Shown: one piece after another, positions 32,800-44,904 of the stretch
How the letters are laid out: every line of letters starts with the position of its first letter
Numbering within the stretch: position 1 is the first letter of the stretch
Assembly: GCA_025667525.1 (NCBI GenBank)
Contig: JANFOE010000052.1
Location: forward strand, 248,001 to 312,000
DNA: 64,000 nt
Origin: Glebionis coronaria
Lineage: Eukaryota; Streptophyta; Magnoliopsida; Asterales; Asteraceae
Reading direction: 5' to 3'
Position numbers and translations under genes: made by a program
The notes under the pieces: generated by a model
Told to the model about the DNA's origin: nothing
Seen by the model: only the letters and a program-made list of their open reading frames with translations
The model's database searches: none

Positions 32800-34740
32800 T
32801 TCGGGACCGAGTCAGGCTCGTGACTCGGTGAACAAAAACAAGCGCTCCTCGGGAGGCAACCCGAGTATCTATCCCACTTCCCCGTTTTTCATCCTAAGTG
32901 TAGGGGAGCTATATAGGTTGCTTGTATTTGGATGGTGATGTGATTACAGTGATAAGTGCACTCTTGGAATCTTTGAAGAACCGTGCTCCCATGTTATCCG
33001 CAATACCGGTTCTATCTCTCAACTATCGTGATTCAATTATCTTCATACTAACATTTGGAATTGATCACTTTAGTCGTCCCCTCCTTAGCTTGATTTAACC
33101 AACATGCACAATGTCATAAGTGTAGGGGAGATTTTTCCCACATGCTTAAACATTGAGGACAATGTTTATCTTAAGTGTAGGGGGGCTTCTATCGAAGTTT
33201 TAAGTGGACTTTTCCATGAAAATGCCTTCATTTAACCGGAAAATCATCTTTTTCAGCATTTTTCAAACTTTTAATTAACTTTGGCCATTTTTTCGTAATT
33301 TTTAAATTTTTATTGTTGCTTTCATATGTATATATCCCGCAATAAAGTCAAAAATATTAATAAAGTGGGTAGCTAGTTTTGAAATCTTTGACATATTAGG
33401 CCCGTTGCGTTTATTTTGACTCAACCTGAATAGACTTATCCAAGTTTATTCTAGCTAGTATCCTAACCATGTAGACCTTAATTGGTTTATTAGGCTAAGC
33501 ATTCCACGAGTCTCATTACTTGAGATTTTAAATTGTGGAGGACGAGAAATGATAGAGTCAATTATAAGTCGGTATTCTTGCACTAGCTCACTTGGTGTAA
33601 TTATTTGCCTATTCTCCCATCACTTGCTATCAACTTATCTGCAATAAGTAAGGTCGTACGATTTGAATGGTTACTCAGCTTCTAGCCCAAGATCGTTTAA
33701 AAGTTGCTCGGTAATGATAAGAGTTCATAGCCAAGGCATAACTTATGAAGCGGGGTGCGAAGATTGGCGAGTCCAAAAAGGCCCTAACAAGGCATGAGGA
33801 TTCCATTTTATTGCTAAAGATCCAAGGTGATGTGAAAAGCATTATTCCCAAAATCAATATGAAGGATCAAGATTCACGACGAAAAGCAATCAACTCCCAT
33901 AAAGATCATGGAGAAGTCTATCCGAAAAGACCCTAACAAGGTATGAGGATAAATAGATCCAAGTCCGAAAAGGAGGCGGATCGTTGTATCTCAAAATCCC
34001 AATTAGAGATTGAAGAAATAATCATGAAGTCGTGGTCAACAAAGTTGGAGTATCCCTCAAAAGTCTCCAAGTGAAGAAACTCTATAACGAAGAGAAGACC
34101 ATCATCTCAAGAACGTCTCTCAAGATATGAAGTATGAAGTACATGCCAAATATCGGCCCGAGAAAGGTCTCAAATCGTGAACCAAGTTATGCCAAGATAT
34201 GAACTTTTTGATATCCCGAGAAGCAATTTTAAGAGATTTTGTCCTTCAGCTAACTATTGATCAAATCGTCCTACTTTGCTTTCATCCTAAATAAACTATC
34301 GAAATAACTCCAAAAAATGCATCTTCATGATCATTCTAAGACAAAAATAAAATATAAGAGATACACCTAGGAATAAGGGAGTTTAAGCATATAATTAAGC
34401 CATGTGTGTAAGTGTTTGATTTGCTAACTTATAATAACAATGTTCTCGTTTTTAAGCTTAGTTTGGGGAACGTGAAACTCGAGGGTGATAAATCTTCGCA
34501 GCACCGAAGCCCTAATGTAAGTCCTTGATCTCTTTGCAAGTTATTTCCATATAGCTATTTTCAAGTGAAAATGGTTTCTATCCTTTTGTCTCCTTTAAAG
34601 TTTTAATTTCTCTTAGTCTTTAAATTTTTGTTTAGTAGTACTTTAATAAGGCCAAGGTTGATTAATTATGAGAAAAGTGTAAATTTGCTTTATCACTAAG
34701 CATTGCATGAGGGCATGGCAATGGTTAAGTGTAGGGGATT
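32800..34740 (+). other. Gypsy B 3' non-coding region with hairpins and repeated PPT motifs
   Basis: Starts with a perfect hairpin ACCGAGTCA/TGACTCGGT (32806-32829), then CTCGGG/CCCGAG around AGGCAAC (32848-32865), and AACATTG/CAATGTT (33149-33166). AAGTGTAGGGG recurs near 32896, 33118, 33172 and 34729; the last is the true PPT at the LTR. The remainder (33400-34700) resembles G at 62450-63860. I see no conserved frame. The ORF at 33745-33936 is probably chance. Confidence 0.75.
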
Positions 34741-35577
34741 TGATAGGTGTGAAAACACCCATCCTTTTACCACTTATTTCTTACTAAAACAAGACAAAAA
34801 CGCGTATTTAATGTCATTTGTTTGGAATTATGCGTGGTTTGTGTGTTTGTTGTGTTTTTAGAGCCAACCGGATAAATATTGAAGAAAACATGGGATTGCA
34901 CGGGTTTTATCGAAGAAAAAGACGAAAAGACGAAGTCTATAATGCAAGAGATGCAAAATATTTGAAGTCAATGGGCCTATTTGAAGATTTATCGAAGAAA
35001 AGGACCAAAGATGGAAGATTTACACATGTCAAAGAAACTCAATTCTATTAAATGAAGAAACTAAAAGACGAGTTGAATTTATTTGTCGACAAATCCCGAA
35101 TCGAAATCGAAAACGTCAACTTTTCTGAAAAGACGAGAAGACAAAAAGAAAGGGAGAAAGCCCACTCACCAACCATTTATTCTCGTCTTTTCAGAAAAGT
35201 TGACGTTTTCGATTTCGATTCGGGATTTGTCGACGAATAAATTCAACTCGTCTTTTAATTTCTTCATTTAATAGACTTGAGTTTCTTCGACATGTGTAAA
35301 TCTTCCATCTTTGGTCCTTTTCTTTGATAAATCTTCAAATAGGCCCATTGACTTCAAATCTTTTGCATCTCTTGGATTATAGACTTTGTCTTTTCGTCTT
35401 TTTCTTCGATAAAACCCGTGCAATCCCATGTTTTCTTCAATATTTATCCGGTTGGCTCTGAAAACAAAACAAACACACAAACCACGCATAATTCCAAACA
35501 AATGACATTAAATACGCGTTTTGGTCTTGTTTTTGTAAGAAATAAGTGGTAAAGGGTGGGTGTTTTCACACCTATCA
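34741..35577. repeat. 837-bp palindrome made of two inverted LTR starts
   Basis: Left arm 34741-35139 and right arm 35180-35577 are reverse complements at roughly 96 percent by eye (about 14 differences), with a 40-nt spacer. Both outer ends are the LTR start TGATAGGTGTG. The left arm is B's 3' LTR entered from the PPT, and the spacer is the LTR continuing toward the TATA region. The right arm borders CD. Frames inside it (34818-35051, 35501-35268 and others) are mirror images of each other and not genes. Confidence 0.92.
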
Positions 35578-37709
35578 GTGGGGACTAGCTCGGGGAGAGA
35601 TAATTGCTTCCAAACACTTAAAGGCATTAAGTTTATACTAGCACCTAGATCGGCTAGGGCCATGCAATTCTCTACTCCCAGGAAGTTGCAAGGAATCAAG
35701 AAACGACCCGGATCACCAACTTTGGTGGGCAATTTCCTTAAGAGAACCGCGGAGCAATTCTCATTAAGTTGGGTCTGAGCAATGTCAAGAAGCTTCTCCT
35801 TGTCACTAAGAAGATCTTTAAACATCTTCGCGTATTTAGGCATATGAGCGAGAGCCTTAGCAAAGGAGATGTTAAAATTCAATTGTTTAAACACTTTTAG
35901 AAAGTTTGAAACCTGAATATCATCCTTTCTCTTTTGCTTTTCTTTCCTCAACCTTGAAGGATAAGGTATATCAGATGAAGAGGAAGGCTTTAGGGGAGTA
36001 GGATCACTCACAACCGCGGGTGGTGGGGGAATAGGGATAGAAGGCAAAGGAGGTGAGGAAAGTTGCTCTGTTTCCTTGTTCACAATCACGGGTGGAGGTG
36101 TAGGAAGCTCGGGTTCCATATAACCTTTTCCACTACGAGTGGTGATTGCTTTCATCTCCCCTCTTGGATTCGCAACGGTGTTACTCGGAAGAGTACCCGA
36201 GGAAGAGGGTTGATTACCTTGGAAGAGCGAACCTAACATATCACGTAAATTATCCGCTTGAGTGCTGAAAGAGTCTCTCATGTCTGCACGAATATCATTG
36301 CTTTGTTTTGCCATGTCATTCCTTAGCTCGGCTCGAATATCGCTCCCTTGTTTCGCCATTTCTCCCTTCAAGTTGATGAATTGACTCTGAAGATTCGTCA
36401 CCATCTCTCTATTAGTCCTCATGAATGTCTCGACGTCTTGATTCAATGCCATCGGTTGATTGAGAGGTGGGGCTTGGTAAGCTTGAGAATTTCCTTGAGG
36501 TGGGTATGGGTTTCTTTGGGATTGATATTGATTGTTAGCACGAGTGTGGGTTTGGTTGTTTCGGTTATAGCTTTGTTGTTGGTTTTGGTTTGGAGGAGTA
36601 AAACCGGGTGGAGCAAGATAGTTGTTTGAACGATAACTTAGCAAGTTACGGTCTCCTTGAGGACGAGCTTGATAGCCTACCGTGGGATAAGTACCGTATG
36701 CCGCGTTAACGTTTTCAGAAAAATTGCCTTGAATAGAAGGACAATCATTGTAAGAATGAGGACCACCACATGTGTCACAAGAAATAGCAACGGCTTTAGC
36801 TTGTTGAGTTTGGTTAGTAGCTAAAATATGCATACTTTTGCTAATTTCAAGAATAGCACGTTCCATGGCGGACATGTCGGTGGTGGAAGAAGTAGATGAA
36901 ACGTTGACTCTCGGATTAGATCTTGAGGATGTAGATGAATCCCAATTCTTGTGGTGAGTAGTCATGTTTTCAATCAACTCTCTACACTCCTCCGTTCTCC
37001 TTTTCATAAAAGTACCACCGACGGCGGCGTTGATCGTGTCACGATCACGAAAAGTGAGACCATTGTAGAAAGTATCAATGAGAGTGACGGGGAGCATGTT
37101 GTGATTTGGAAAACGGCCGATCAAATCATTGTAGCGTTCCCAAGCATCAAAGAGCGATTCATCATTGTCTTGCATGAATCCACTAATTTGGTTACGAAGG
37201 CTCGTGACCATGGATGGTGGGAAGTAGCGCGACAAAAAGCGTTGAGTCATGTCATTCCAAGTATGAATAGTATTCTTTGGGAGATGGTCAAACCATTTTT
37301 CGGCATGGTGAGAAAGCGAGTGGGGAAATAGTTGAAGGCGAAGTTCATCTATAGAAACACCGGGTGACTTCATGCTTTGGGTGATGGTAATGATTTTGTC
37401 TAGGTGTTTGTTGGCATCATCATCCGGAATTCCGCGAAATGGGTTAGTTTGCACTTGTTGGATCATGTGATGCTTCAACGAAAACTCATGAGCCGTGATG
37501 TGCATCAGCGCAATCGGGCCTCCGCGTCCGTTCATGGTGGGTTGACACAATTCCTCCATTGTGCGTAAATCAGGTAAGGGGACATTGTTGTTGTTGTTAT
37601 TGTTATTCAAATTGGGTAGAGGTGGGTTATTATTGTTGTTATGAACACCATCCATATCTAAATCTTCACGAGTCTCGGGCTCAGAATAGTTTGAAGATCT
37701 AGTACGTAT
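35578..37709 (-). pseudogene. gag: Gypsy CD gag and protease N-terminus
   Basis: About 710 codons open without a stop, the best-preserved gag here. The codon matching the A and B start (MRTRS) is ATA at 37709-37707, so the start is lost unless an upstream ATG (37802) is used. Contains Asn run, gag core, CDTCGGPHSYNDC, a Gln/Asn-rich part, a Pro hinge and the protease site DLGAS near 35650. The frame is cut at 35578 by the B palindrome, so the last ~24 codons of the computed frame belong to B. Confidence 0.88.
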
Positions 37710-37970
37710 ACACCTGCAAAAGAAAAATATACAGAGAGAATATCTATATAATATTTTTGGTGCAAAACCTTTGGAAAAGAATTGCTTTTTATGATTTTTC
37801 AATGTTTTTGTATTTTTGAAAAGTTTTTAAATTTTTATGTATTTTTGAAAAGTTTTTAAATTTTTATGGATTTATGAAAATTTTTGTACTTGAAAATAAC
37901 GTTCCCGAAAGAACGGGTCCCAAAATTCAATGCGTCTCTCACTAGAAACCGTTAATCTTAACGAAAAGAG

Positions 37971-37985
37971 CCGGCAGCGGCGCCA
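37971..37985 (-). promoter_or_regulatory. Primer-binding site of gypsy CD
   Basis: Minus strand TGGCGCCGCTGCCGG, identical to A and B. Confidence 0.85.
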
Positions 37986-39688
37986 TTTAATACAAGAATT
38001 TTACACAAAGTCTAAAAAGTTTATCGTCCGATCTCTCCGAATTGATTTCCAGTCTAAAGTGCGACTCAATTGTCTTTTGGTGAACAAGAGAATGTTTTGG
38101 TTTGGTTTTCTAATTTAAACTAAAAGCAAGTATGAAAATGTCATTGAGCAAAATTAAAGCGTTTAAATATTAAACTAAAAGCTATTTAGAAAAACTCTAT
38201 GTAAAACTTTAAAACTTAAAAACATGTTCTATCAGAATGTTGCAAATCATTTCTATCAGAATGCACCAAAACTCATAACCATCGGAATAAATATCAAAAC
38301 AATCCATCAGAATATTCAAAGGTAAAGTTGTTGGAATGTTAATCGGAATACTATCGGAATGTCAAATACAATTCTGTCGGAATATGGTCCGTCGCAATGA
38401 TCACAATCGGAATGTCCTAGATCGCAATGTCAGATCGGAATAATCCAAATACCTTTGTCACAATGTCCAGATCAGAAAGTTTTAAACTAAAATTGGGAAG
38501 AGTTTCGTTTCAAAGTAACCTTAGTCCCGTCGGAATATGCGATCGCAATGAGCGATCGCAATCCAGATCGGAATAAGTGGGAAGTACAAGTTATCGCAAA
38601 GTATAACCCTTGATGGGTTATTGCGATAAAAACCAAGGCCCAATCGGAATGTGCAATACCCAATATTGCGATGAACACAAGCAGTAGTAATCCGAAATTG
38701 GTGGTAAGCTTAAAACTCAATAAGAACGGATAATAAGCTATCTTAACCAAATCTTAAATAACTCAATAAGCTTAAATTTGATAACTTTCAAAAACATGAA
38801 ATCATAAACTTTTATAAAAGGAATTTTAGAAAGACTAAACCTTATGAGAATCCGAAAACCAATAAGCTAAACTTGAAATAAGGCCATAAGCATAAAGAGC
38901 TTATAGCTTATACATGAGTGAGCTTATGTAGGAACAAAGGAAATGAACTTTCTAACCATACAACCTCAAATTCAATCACGGATCATGAAGGATTCGGATC
39001 AAAAATAAGGTTTCGGATTAATAAATAAGCAAAATTCAAGAAATGTAGAAGGATATTAAAGAACACAAAGCTTAAACTTTTACTTTTGATTAAAGAAACT
39101 CAAATACAAAGATTAATGAAAGCTTAAAAGAAAGGAAAGATGAAAAAACTTAGTGAGAGAAAGTTTAGAACTTTCTCTCTTTAAAAACTAGAAAGGAAAA
39201 ATTAAAAGTGCAACTAGCTAACCACCCTCCTAATGTGATTAGGAGGGTATTTATAGGGAAAATGGGAAGTGCATGTGTGGTGTGCTTCCTTCTTTCTTTA
39301 CTTCTCGACTCGATTTAATTCTTTGTCTTTTCTCGACGTCGTCTCGGGATTTGAACTTGTCTTAATAATTTTCTTCTTTAATTTAGACTTGAGTTCTTCG
39401 ACTTCATTAAACTTTCGTCTTTAGACTTTTTCTTCGATAAATCTTCAGAATAGGTCTTGGACATCCGTTCTTTAAGCACTCTTGATCTTTTGACTTCGTC
39501 TTTTCTCGTTTTCTTCGATAAAAGCCCGTGAAACCCGTGTTTTCTCTTTTTTTCATCTTTTGGTCCTAAAACACAATAAAAAACACAAACCACGCATAAT
39601 TCCGACTTTTACGACATAAAATACACGTTTTGGTCTTGTTAAAATTGGAAATAAGTGGTAAAAGGATAAGGGTTTTCACACTTATTAA
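37986..39688 (-). repeat. 5' LTR of gypsy CD
   Basis: About 1.7 kb, starting TTAATAAGTGTGAAAACCC. On the minus strand: TATA box (39255-39248), palindrome CCCTCCTAAT/ATTAGGAGGG at 39247-39225, then a stretch at 38650-38220 with many ATTCCGA motifs. Closely related to the A LTR. Only frames of chance length occur. Confidence 0.8.
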
Positions 39689-39754
39689 CAGATGATATAT
39701 ACATATTCACAAGTGAGTGTATGGAGTTGACCTGATGTAGTACGATCACCACGT

Positions 39755-41610
39755 TTAAATAGATCGTTCCATAAGCCTATGACGAACTCCATATGGTCTG
39801 CCACCCACGAATCGTTCTAGACTGCGGATCAACCGTCGTTCCCTTAACTTTTCCTCAATCTTCTGGATGGTGTAGTTGGTAATCTTGATAAACCTGCATG
39901 TCCATTGATACTTCACTTCTGGAAGGCCTGGGTTGGAATTGAGCATCAGCAGCTTGTCACGAACATGCTTGAGAGTACCATTGCTGAATTTGTGCAGTTA
40001 TGATATTCTCATATATTGCTTGACCTCTGCTTCATTCAGGTAGAAGATGCCCATTTCTAGTTTAAGTGTACCCATGTATGGCTTCTTATCTTGGTGATAA
40101 CGACTCAAAGGCGTTGTATGAGGTCGTTGCAGATTTAGCCTGTATTGATAACTCTCTACACCAAGTTGTAAGTCTTCAACCCGATGCTTGATCATAACTC
40201 TTCGGGTATATTGGTGAATGTTGGAACTTAATGCAATGACAACTTAAGGTTCTAAGTGAGGGACCTTCCCTTGAGCCAAGATAAGTAGAAAATCGTCTAT
40301 ATCTTCAAGGCGTAGAAATTGGAGATCTCCTTCACTTACAGCATAAATCTTACCGTTATCTCGTCTAAATCTGATTTCTTTCAAGTATGAATACCCGAAT
40401 ATATGTAGAAAAGTAACTCCCTGTATGCTTGTGGTTCGACGATTTGAAGTTATGAGTGTACCTGATTTCTCTTGATTAAAGAAGTTGTAAGCCAACCTCT
40501 TCTTGCCATACCAATGAGAGATACCTAATTCCGCATATAGATCGTATGCCTTAACAAGATTTTTGCTCCATAGGTTTGGAACCTTATCTTTAATCCAAGA
40601 AACATTCTCCAAGTTTACTGCCTTGCCCATGGTTAATGATGTAGCGTACTTGTTCGCGCCGTTTTCTAATTAATCTAGGTCACGGTTGACAAAGTACTGC
40701 ATTGGAAGGTGCTTGGCTGCAGCAATGATAGAAGCTATTAATGGAAGAATTACTAGAGCTTGTTCGCCTGAAGCTGTTGATTTCATTTCTTTCATGAGCT
40801 CATTGAAGTTATATGCTCCCTCATCTTTGGCAATCTTCATGGAATCCTAAAAGTTTTTATCTTTAAGCGTCGTTTGAAGTTCATTTGGATCCATGGTAGG
40901 TACTCTATATATGTCCATTAGGAATCCAGAGAAATTGATTGGATTATTGAGAAATTGTGTAAGATCCTCCTTTTCTTGGTCTGAGATTGTACGCGTAGTT
41001 GCTATTTGTGTAAGCTATGGCTGCTCTGGAACAGTCTTGTCAACATTGAATATGTCAGCAAACTCAGGATCTGGTTGAGTTAAGTCTTCAATATCCATAT
41101 TGGTGTAATGCTGAGCAGTTGTTGATGGTGGAGAGTGATGCTCCACAGACTGTATCGGTTCGTCTTCATGCATAGGTTCGTCTTCGTGCATAGGTTCGTC
41201 TTCGTGCATAGGTTCTACAGGTTCTATTGGGGAAACAGTAGTAGGAACGTGTCTTTGGATTGATTATCCCCGTCATTCTCTGTGTTTTCACTCTCCTTTT
41301 GGTGCTCATCAACATCTTTTTCTTTAGTAGCATCACTTTCTTCTTCATCCTCATCACCTTTTTCAGATTCCTCATCATCTTCACCTTTTTCTGATTCTTC
41401 TGATTCTTTGCCATTCTTACCAGTATCCTCACCTTTGCCATCATGACCATTCCCTTCTCCCTTACCATTACCATTCCCATTACTGTCATCATCATCGTCA
41501 TCATCTTCATCGCCATCACTATCCTCATCCTTGTCCTCCCTCTCATCCTCATCCTCTTCCTCCTCGTCCTCTTCCTCGTCATCATCCTCTTCCTCTTCCT
41601 CATTCTTATG
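39755..41610 (-). pseudogene. Element 2 copy of the extra 3' frame (acidic and C-terminal domains)
   Basis: Reading down: an Asp/Glu-rich run (41605-41250), an 18-nt tandem repeat encoding MHEDEP (41209-41150), a linker, then the C-domain with DLYAELGISHWYGKKR (40560s), RVEDLQLGVESYQ (near 40180), GIFYLN, and RFVGGRPYG near 39800. Several stops and frameshifts. This is a diverged homologue of element 1 at 15590-17473 and shows the extra frame is a stable part of the family. The N-terminal domain is missing here. Confidence 0.75.
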
Positions 41611-41953
41611 ATGAAGTGTTCCTTTAAGGTATCGAAAGATCCTTTTTCACAACATGTAAGTGCTTTTCGGTAGGTCGAGCCTGCTACCGGGCACACATGC
41701 ATATAGCAAATTGCAAATCAGGCCTGCTAGCAGTCAGATAGAGAAGGGTGCTGATCATTCCACGATAAAGATTAGGATCGACAGCAATCCCATCCCTATC
41801 CTCATCGAACATGGATCTCTCCACCATTGGAGTATCTACGGGGTCACAGTTTTCAAAGTAATATTTTTTCAAAGATTCAAGAGCATATTTGGACTGATTA
41901 ATGAAGATGCCTCTGGGATTTTTAGAAATTTGTAATCCTAAGAAAAATGAAAT
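41611..41953 (-). pseudogene. pol: Element 2 RT C-terminal fragment
   Basis: Matches element 1 RT from the E insertion point: [33 protein letters not shown], then ARPTEKH-equivalent sequence with frameshifts. The homology stops abruptly near 41612 at the codons for GTLHR, and acidic-run sequence of the extra frame follows. RNase H and the N-part of the extra frame are thus deleted. Confidence 0.82.
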
Positions 41954-42297
41954 TGTAGGTCTACGTGATTATTGGCCTATTCTATATGAAGGATTTGATG
42001 GATTAGGTTGGTTGATTTAGATGATAATCATAAGGAAATGAAGGAAGGAGATGAGGGATTAGAGAGAGAAAGGAGAGAAAAGGGGAGAAGTTAGAGAGAG
42101 AAAGTAAAAATGAATAATGATTAAGTGTGAAATGATAATCAACAACCCCTCCTAACATGCTAGGAGGGGATATATATAGCCCACCCTACATGTGGGCTAT
42201 ATGGACTATACATAAAGTAAATGGATCACGAGCCCATTACATAATTATCGTTGGAGCGACCGATCCTTCATAAATACGTAAAAACGTATTTCTAACA
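41954..42297 (-). repeat. 3' LTR of E
   Basis: 344 bp. On the element strand it starts TGTTAGAAATACG and ends GACCTACA. Contains a palindrome TATAGCCCAC/GTGGGCTATA overlapping the TATA region, followed by CCCCTCCTA/TAGGAGGGG. Identical to 50417-50760 by eye. Confidence 0.96.
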
Positions 42298-42439
42298 ATC
42301 TCCCCCTAAGGGACGTCGCTCCAAGAAACAAAGTTCTAAATAGTCTATAACTCGTGATCTATGCTAACTAAGATGTGACCGAGACTTTATTGGGAAAAAC
42401 GTATTTCCAACAATCTCCCCCTAAGGGAGGTCACATCTT
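42298..42439 (-). promoter_or_regulatory. Tandem PPT-U3 junctions of E
   Basis: Two PPTs 113 bp apart (near 42309-42298 and 42422-42413). The inner one is followed by an LTR-like start TGTTGGAAATACG resembling the F LTR, then the second PPT and the true LTR. Each has its own closing stem: TTGGAGCGAC (42251-42260) with GTCGCTCCAA (42315-42324), and AAGATGTGACC (42370-42380) with GGTCACATCTT (42429-42439). Confidence 0.8.
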
Positions 42440-44150
42440 TTTACAAAATCTTAAACCTAGCATCTATGCTTGAGTCTTCGATCTTGTTCTTGTGAATATG
42501 CTTGATGTGATCTTTGACTTTAGTCTTGAGCATGTTTCCTTGCCTTGACCTTGTGCATTCTTCACTTGTGATATTTGCCTCTTTGTGACTTCATGTTCCA
42601 CATACTTATACTTTTAAATTCTTGAAAGCATCAGAGTTTGATACAGCAGAAGACTTGACCTTCAGGCTTTCTTGAATTTGTTGAAGTACTAATTGTATGT
42701 AGTATAAGCATGTGGTGACGACTTCTTCTGGATTGTACACCGCAATGCCACCTTCTTGTTACGCTGCATAAGACAGTTAGCAACAAAACAATATACACGG
42801 ATGAAATGGCCTTGAACATTTCATTCTAATTCGGTAGCAATTTACCTCCGTCGGTGAAGACCGTTGGACGATATTAAATATCGTACTTGTGGCAGGTAGT
42901 TTCGATAAAGAACCTCCTTGACAAGATTTCGCGGGTAAACCCGTTCTCTTTACTCGACCGTCCAAAGTTGACTGCGAACATAAAGAGTGAATCATTTGGA
43001 TAATATTATCCGCATGATTTGAAGCCGTCAATTCATGTTCCTGGAACAAGTGAAGTTCAATTAAGAACCGCACCATCGTTGCTTTCCAGTTGTCACTAGC
43101 TTGATTCATAAAGAATCTTGCAAGTTACCTACCAAGTGCTGTTTGATGTTAACACTAGAAGGATTTCCATTCGTCACTGTAAATACTTAATAGTATTACT
43201 CTGAATGTTCTGGCAAGATCATTAAGATATTGCGTAGAGGCCTGGAACGTGTTTAAATTCATTTAAGAATTAAACCACTGTTGCTTTCCAGTTATCACAA
43301 GTTTGATTCATAAAGAATCGCACAAGTCACCTACCATGAGCTTTTTGATGTTCGCTCAAGAAGGATTTCCATCTTCATTGTAAATACTTTCGTATTACTC
43401 GGATGTTCAGGCAAGATCATGAAGATTTTGCGTAGGACTCTTAAGATCTTTCTTACTTTTCACAGTGTGTGAAGAAGCAAGGAAATATGAAAGTGTGTCC
43501 TAATGAGATATTTGATGATCTCAAATGGCTCTAGACTCGATCGTGCATTTTGGATTTTAGTGATCGGAGGCTGGAGAGGAGTGACACCTTTTCAATACCA
43601 GTCTATTCGGAGTGAATAAACCAATAGATAACGTGTTGATCTCCGTGTGATTAAAACAAATACCTTTTGAGAGATATTTGAGTTAGCTGGGAAGGGTTGT
43701 GCATTGCATCACTGGGTCCATGACGTCTTTCTTCAATATCGAGAATCATTAGCAAAAATGACCTCAATAGCATATGTATTGACCCGGTTTCTGCCTAAAG
43801 TTGTAAGAAGGGCTTCTTTCTTTACACCCTTTATCTTTACAATTCTTTTTCATTCTTCAACCCCTTCAATGCTTACCAATACGTCATAACTTGCACCTTG
43901 TTGTGATTGTTCCAGTGCTAACTTAAGTACTTGGTCGGCATTCAGCTACGTTCACAATCTTTCTCCATCTTTCCTAAGGACTACTATTTCTAGCTATGGA
44001 ATGTCCTTGGGAAGATTCCTCCGGTTCTAGAGAAATCATTGGACTTTAACCTATCCTACCATCCTTATGTCACCACAATCTTCACCGTCGTGAATAGAGA
44101 TGTTTTGGGTAAGTGTATGTCACCATGAAATCCATTTTGAAGTGCAAATC
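42440..44150 (-). other. CNS2 block of E
   Basis: Counterpart of element 1 17881-19706 in the same element orientation. Shared landmarks include the doubled repeat block (43460-43000), the segment near 42980-42920 around the GGGTTTACCCGCGAAATC motif, and the antisense 61-codon frame at 43704-43889 (plus strand). No sense frame is conserved. Confidence 0.6.
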
Positions 44151-44415
44151 CATTTTGCTCCCCCTTAACATATGCTACGATATTCGAAAACATTTCGCAC
44201 ATGTCGGGATGAGCTAACACGTTAAGTCAAACCATTTATGATTGATCATATCCCATATTAAATCACATTTTCTCCCCCATATTAAAAATATTAACCCAAT
44301 CGATGTTTTTAATATCAATTGATTTAATAGCATTTTAAGAAAATTTGGGAAGAAAAATGCAAATCCAATTATCTTCATGAGTTACACAAGCTCCCCCTCA
44401 AATTAATGAGGGTGT
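44151..44415 (-). promoter_or_regulatory. Multiple PPT region of E
   Basis: Element-strand tracts GAGGGGGAGC (near 44400-44391), ATGGGGGAGAAAATG (near 44282-44268) and GTTAAGGGGGAGC (near 44173-44161), in the order seen in element 1. The first forms a hairpin with arms CCCTCA and TGAGGG (44412-44395). Confidence 0.7.
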
Positions 44416-44904
44416 GCTGAAACGTAAATTAAATACCTTTTAAACACAAGTGTAAGGTATTTATTACGTGCAAAGATCATATATAATAATGAATTCACAA
44501 GATTAACAATTTACGAGGTAGGACCTGAATGATGGAGAACATCATATGAGAGATTCACATGGTTCTTGTTCACGAATGTTGGTCACCTCGTCACGTCCCC
44601 GAGAAAATTAATTCTCGTTGTTGAGTCAAAGCTTTCCGGTGAAATGCTTGACTTGATTATGAAAAGCGGGTTGCTATCTGAAATAATAGCAAACCATTTT
44701 GAGCATGTTTTAAAATCATTTGAACTTCTGCTCGAACTTTATTTACAACCCCGTGTCATTATTGAATGACATTTCTAGGTTCGTAAATATTATCGATTCC
44801 AGAAGACATGCTCGTTTTATCAAAACGTTTTTGAACACACAATTTTGAAAGATTTAGAAAAACCATTTGAGAAATTCTCGAAAAATTGTGTTCAAAGTTT
44901 TGAA
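44416..44904 (-). other. CNS1 block of E
   Basis: 44715-44580 matches element 1 near 11755-11880. 44560-44440 resembles sequence just after the extra frame in element 1 and element 2 (CATTCAGGTCC, CTTGTGAA). 44780-44900 contains self-complementary stretches around TTTGAAA. No convincing frame; the computed 67-codon frame at 44566-44769 overlaps the conserved block and is probably chance. Confidence 0.55.

Larger units (their letters stand above)
26520..35577 (+). mobile_element. Gypsy element B (Athila-like), rearranged ends
   Basis: Plus-strand element inserted in CD protease. It has an LTR fragment (26520-26934), PBS, gag, protease, RT, RNase H, integrase, a long 3' non-coding region, a PPT and the first ~440 bp of a 3' LTR, which then turns back on itself. 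No target duplication is visible: left flank CATTTT, right flank GTGGGG. The left end lacks the LTR 5' portion, while the right end finishes with an inverted LTR start. So this is not a simple insertion. All protein genes are broken. Confidence 0.85.
23157..39688 (-). mobile_element. Gypsy element CD (Athila-like), split by B
   Basis: Two minus-strand pieces belong to one element: LTR, PBS and gag-protease at 39688-35578, and protease-RT-RNase H-integrase at 26519-23157. The break in protease is exact, since the sequence left of 26519 and right of 35578 joins into the stretch seen unbroken in A near 1150-1165. B lies between. CD ends at 23157, where A inserted in the integrase C-terminus. Its LTR start at 39688 interrupts element 2. 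The rest is beyond the left edge. Confidence 0.88.

Noticed and set aside
34818..35271. Small frames resembling a protein family present on both strands
   Set aside because: They are the two arms of the LTR palindrome read in each direction. Similar Lys/Arg-rich frames occur in every gypsy LTR U3 (22695-23066, 58609-58860) without conserved length.
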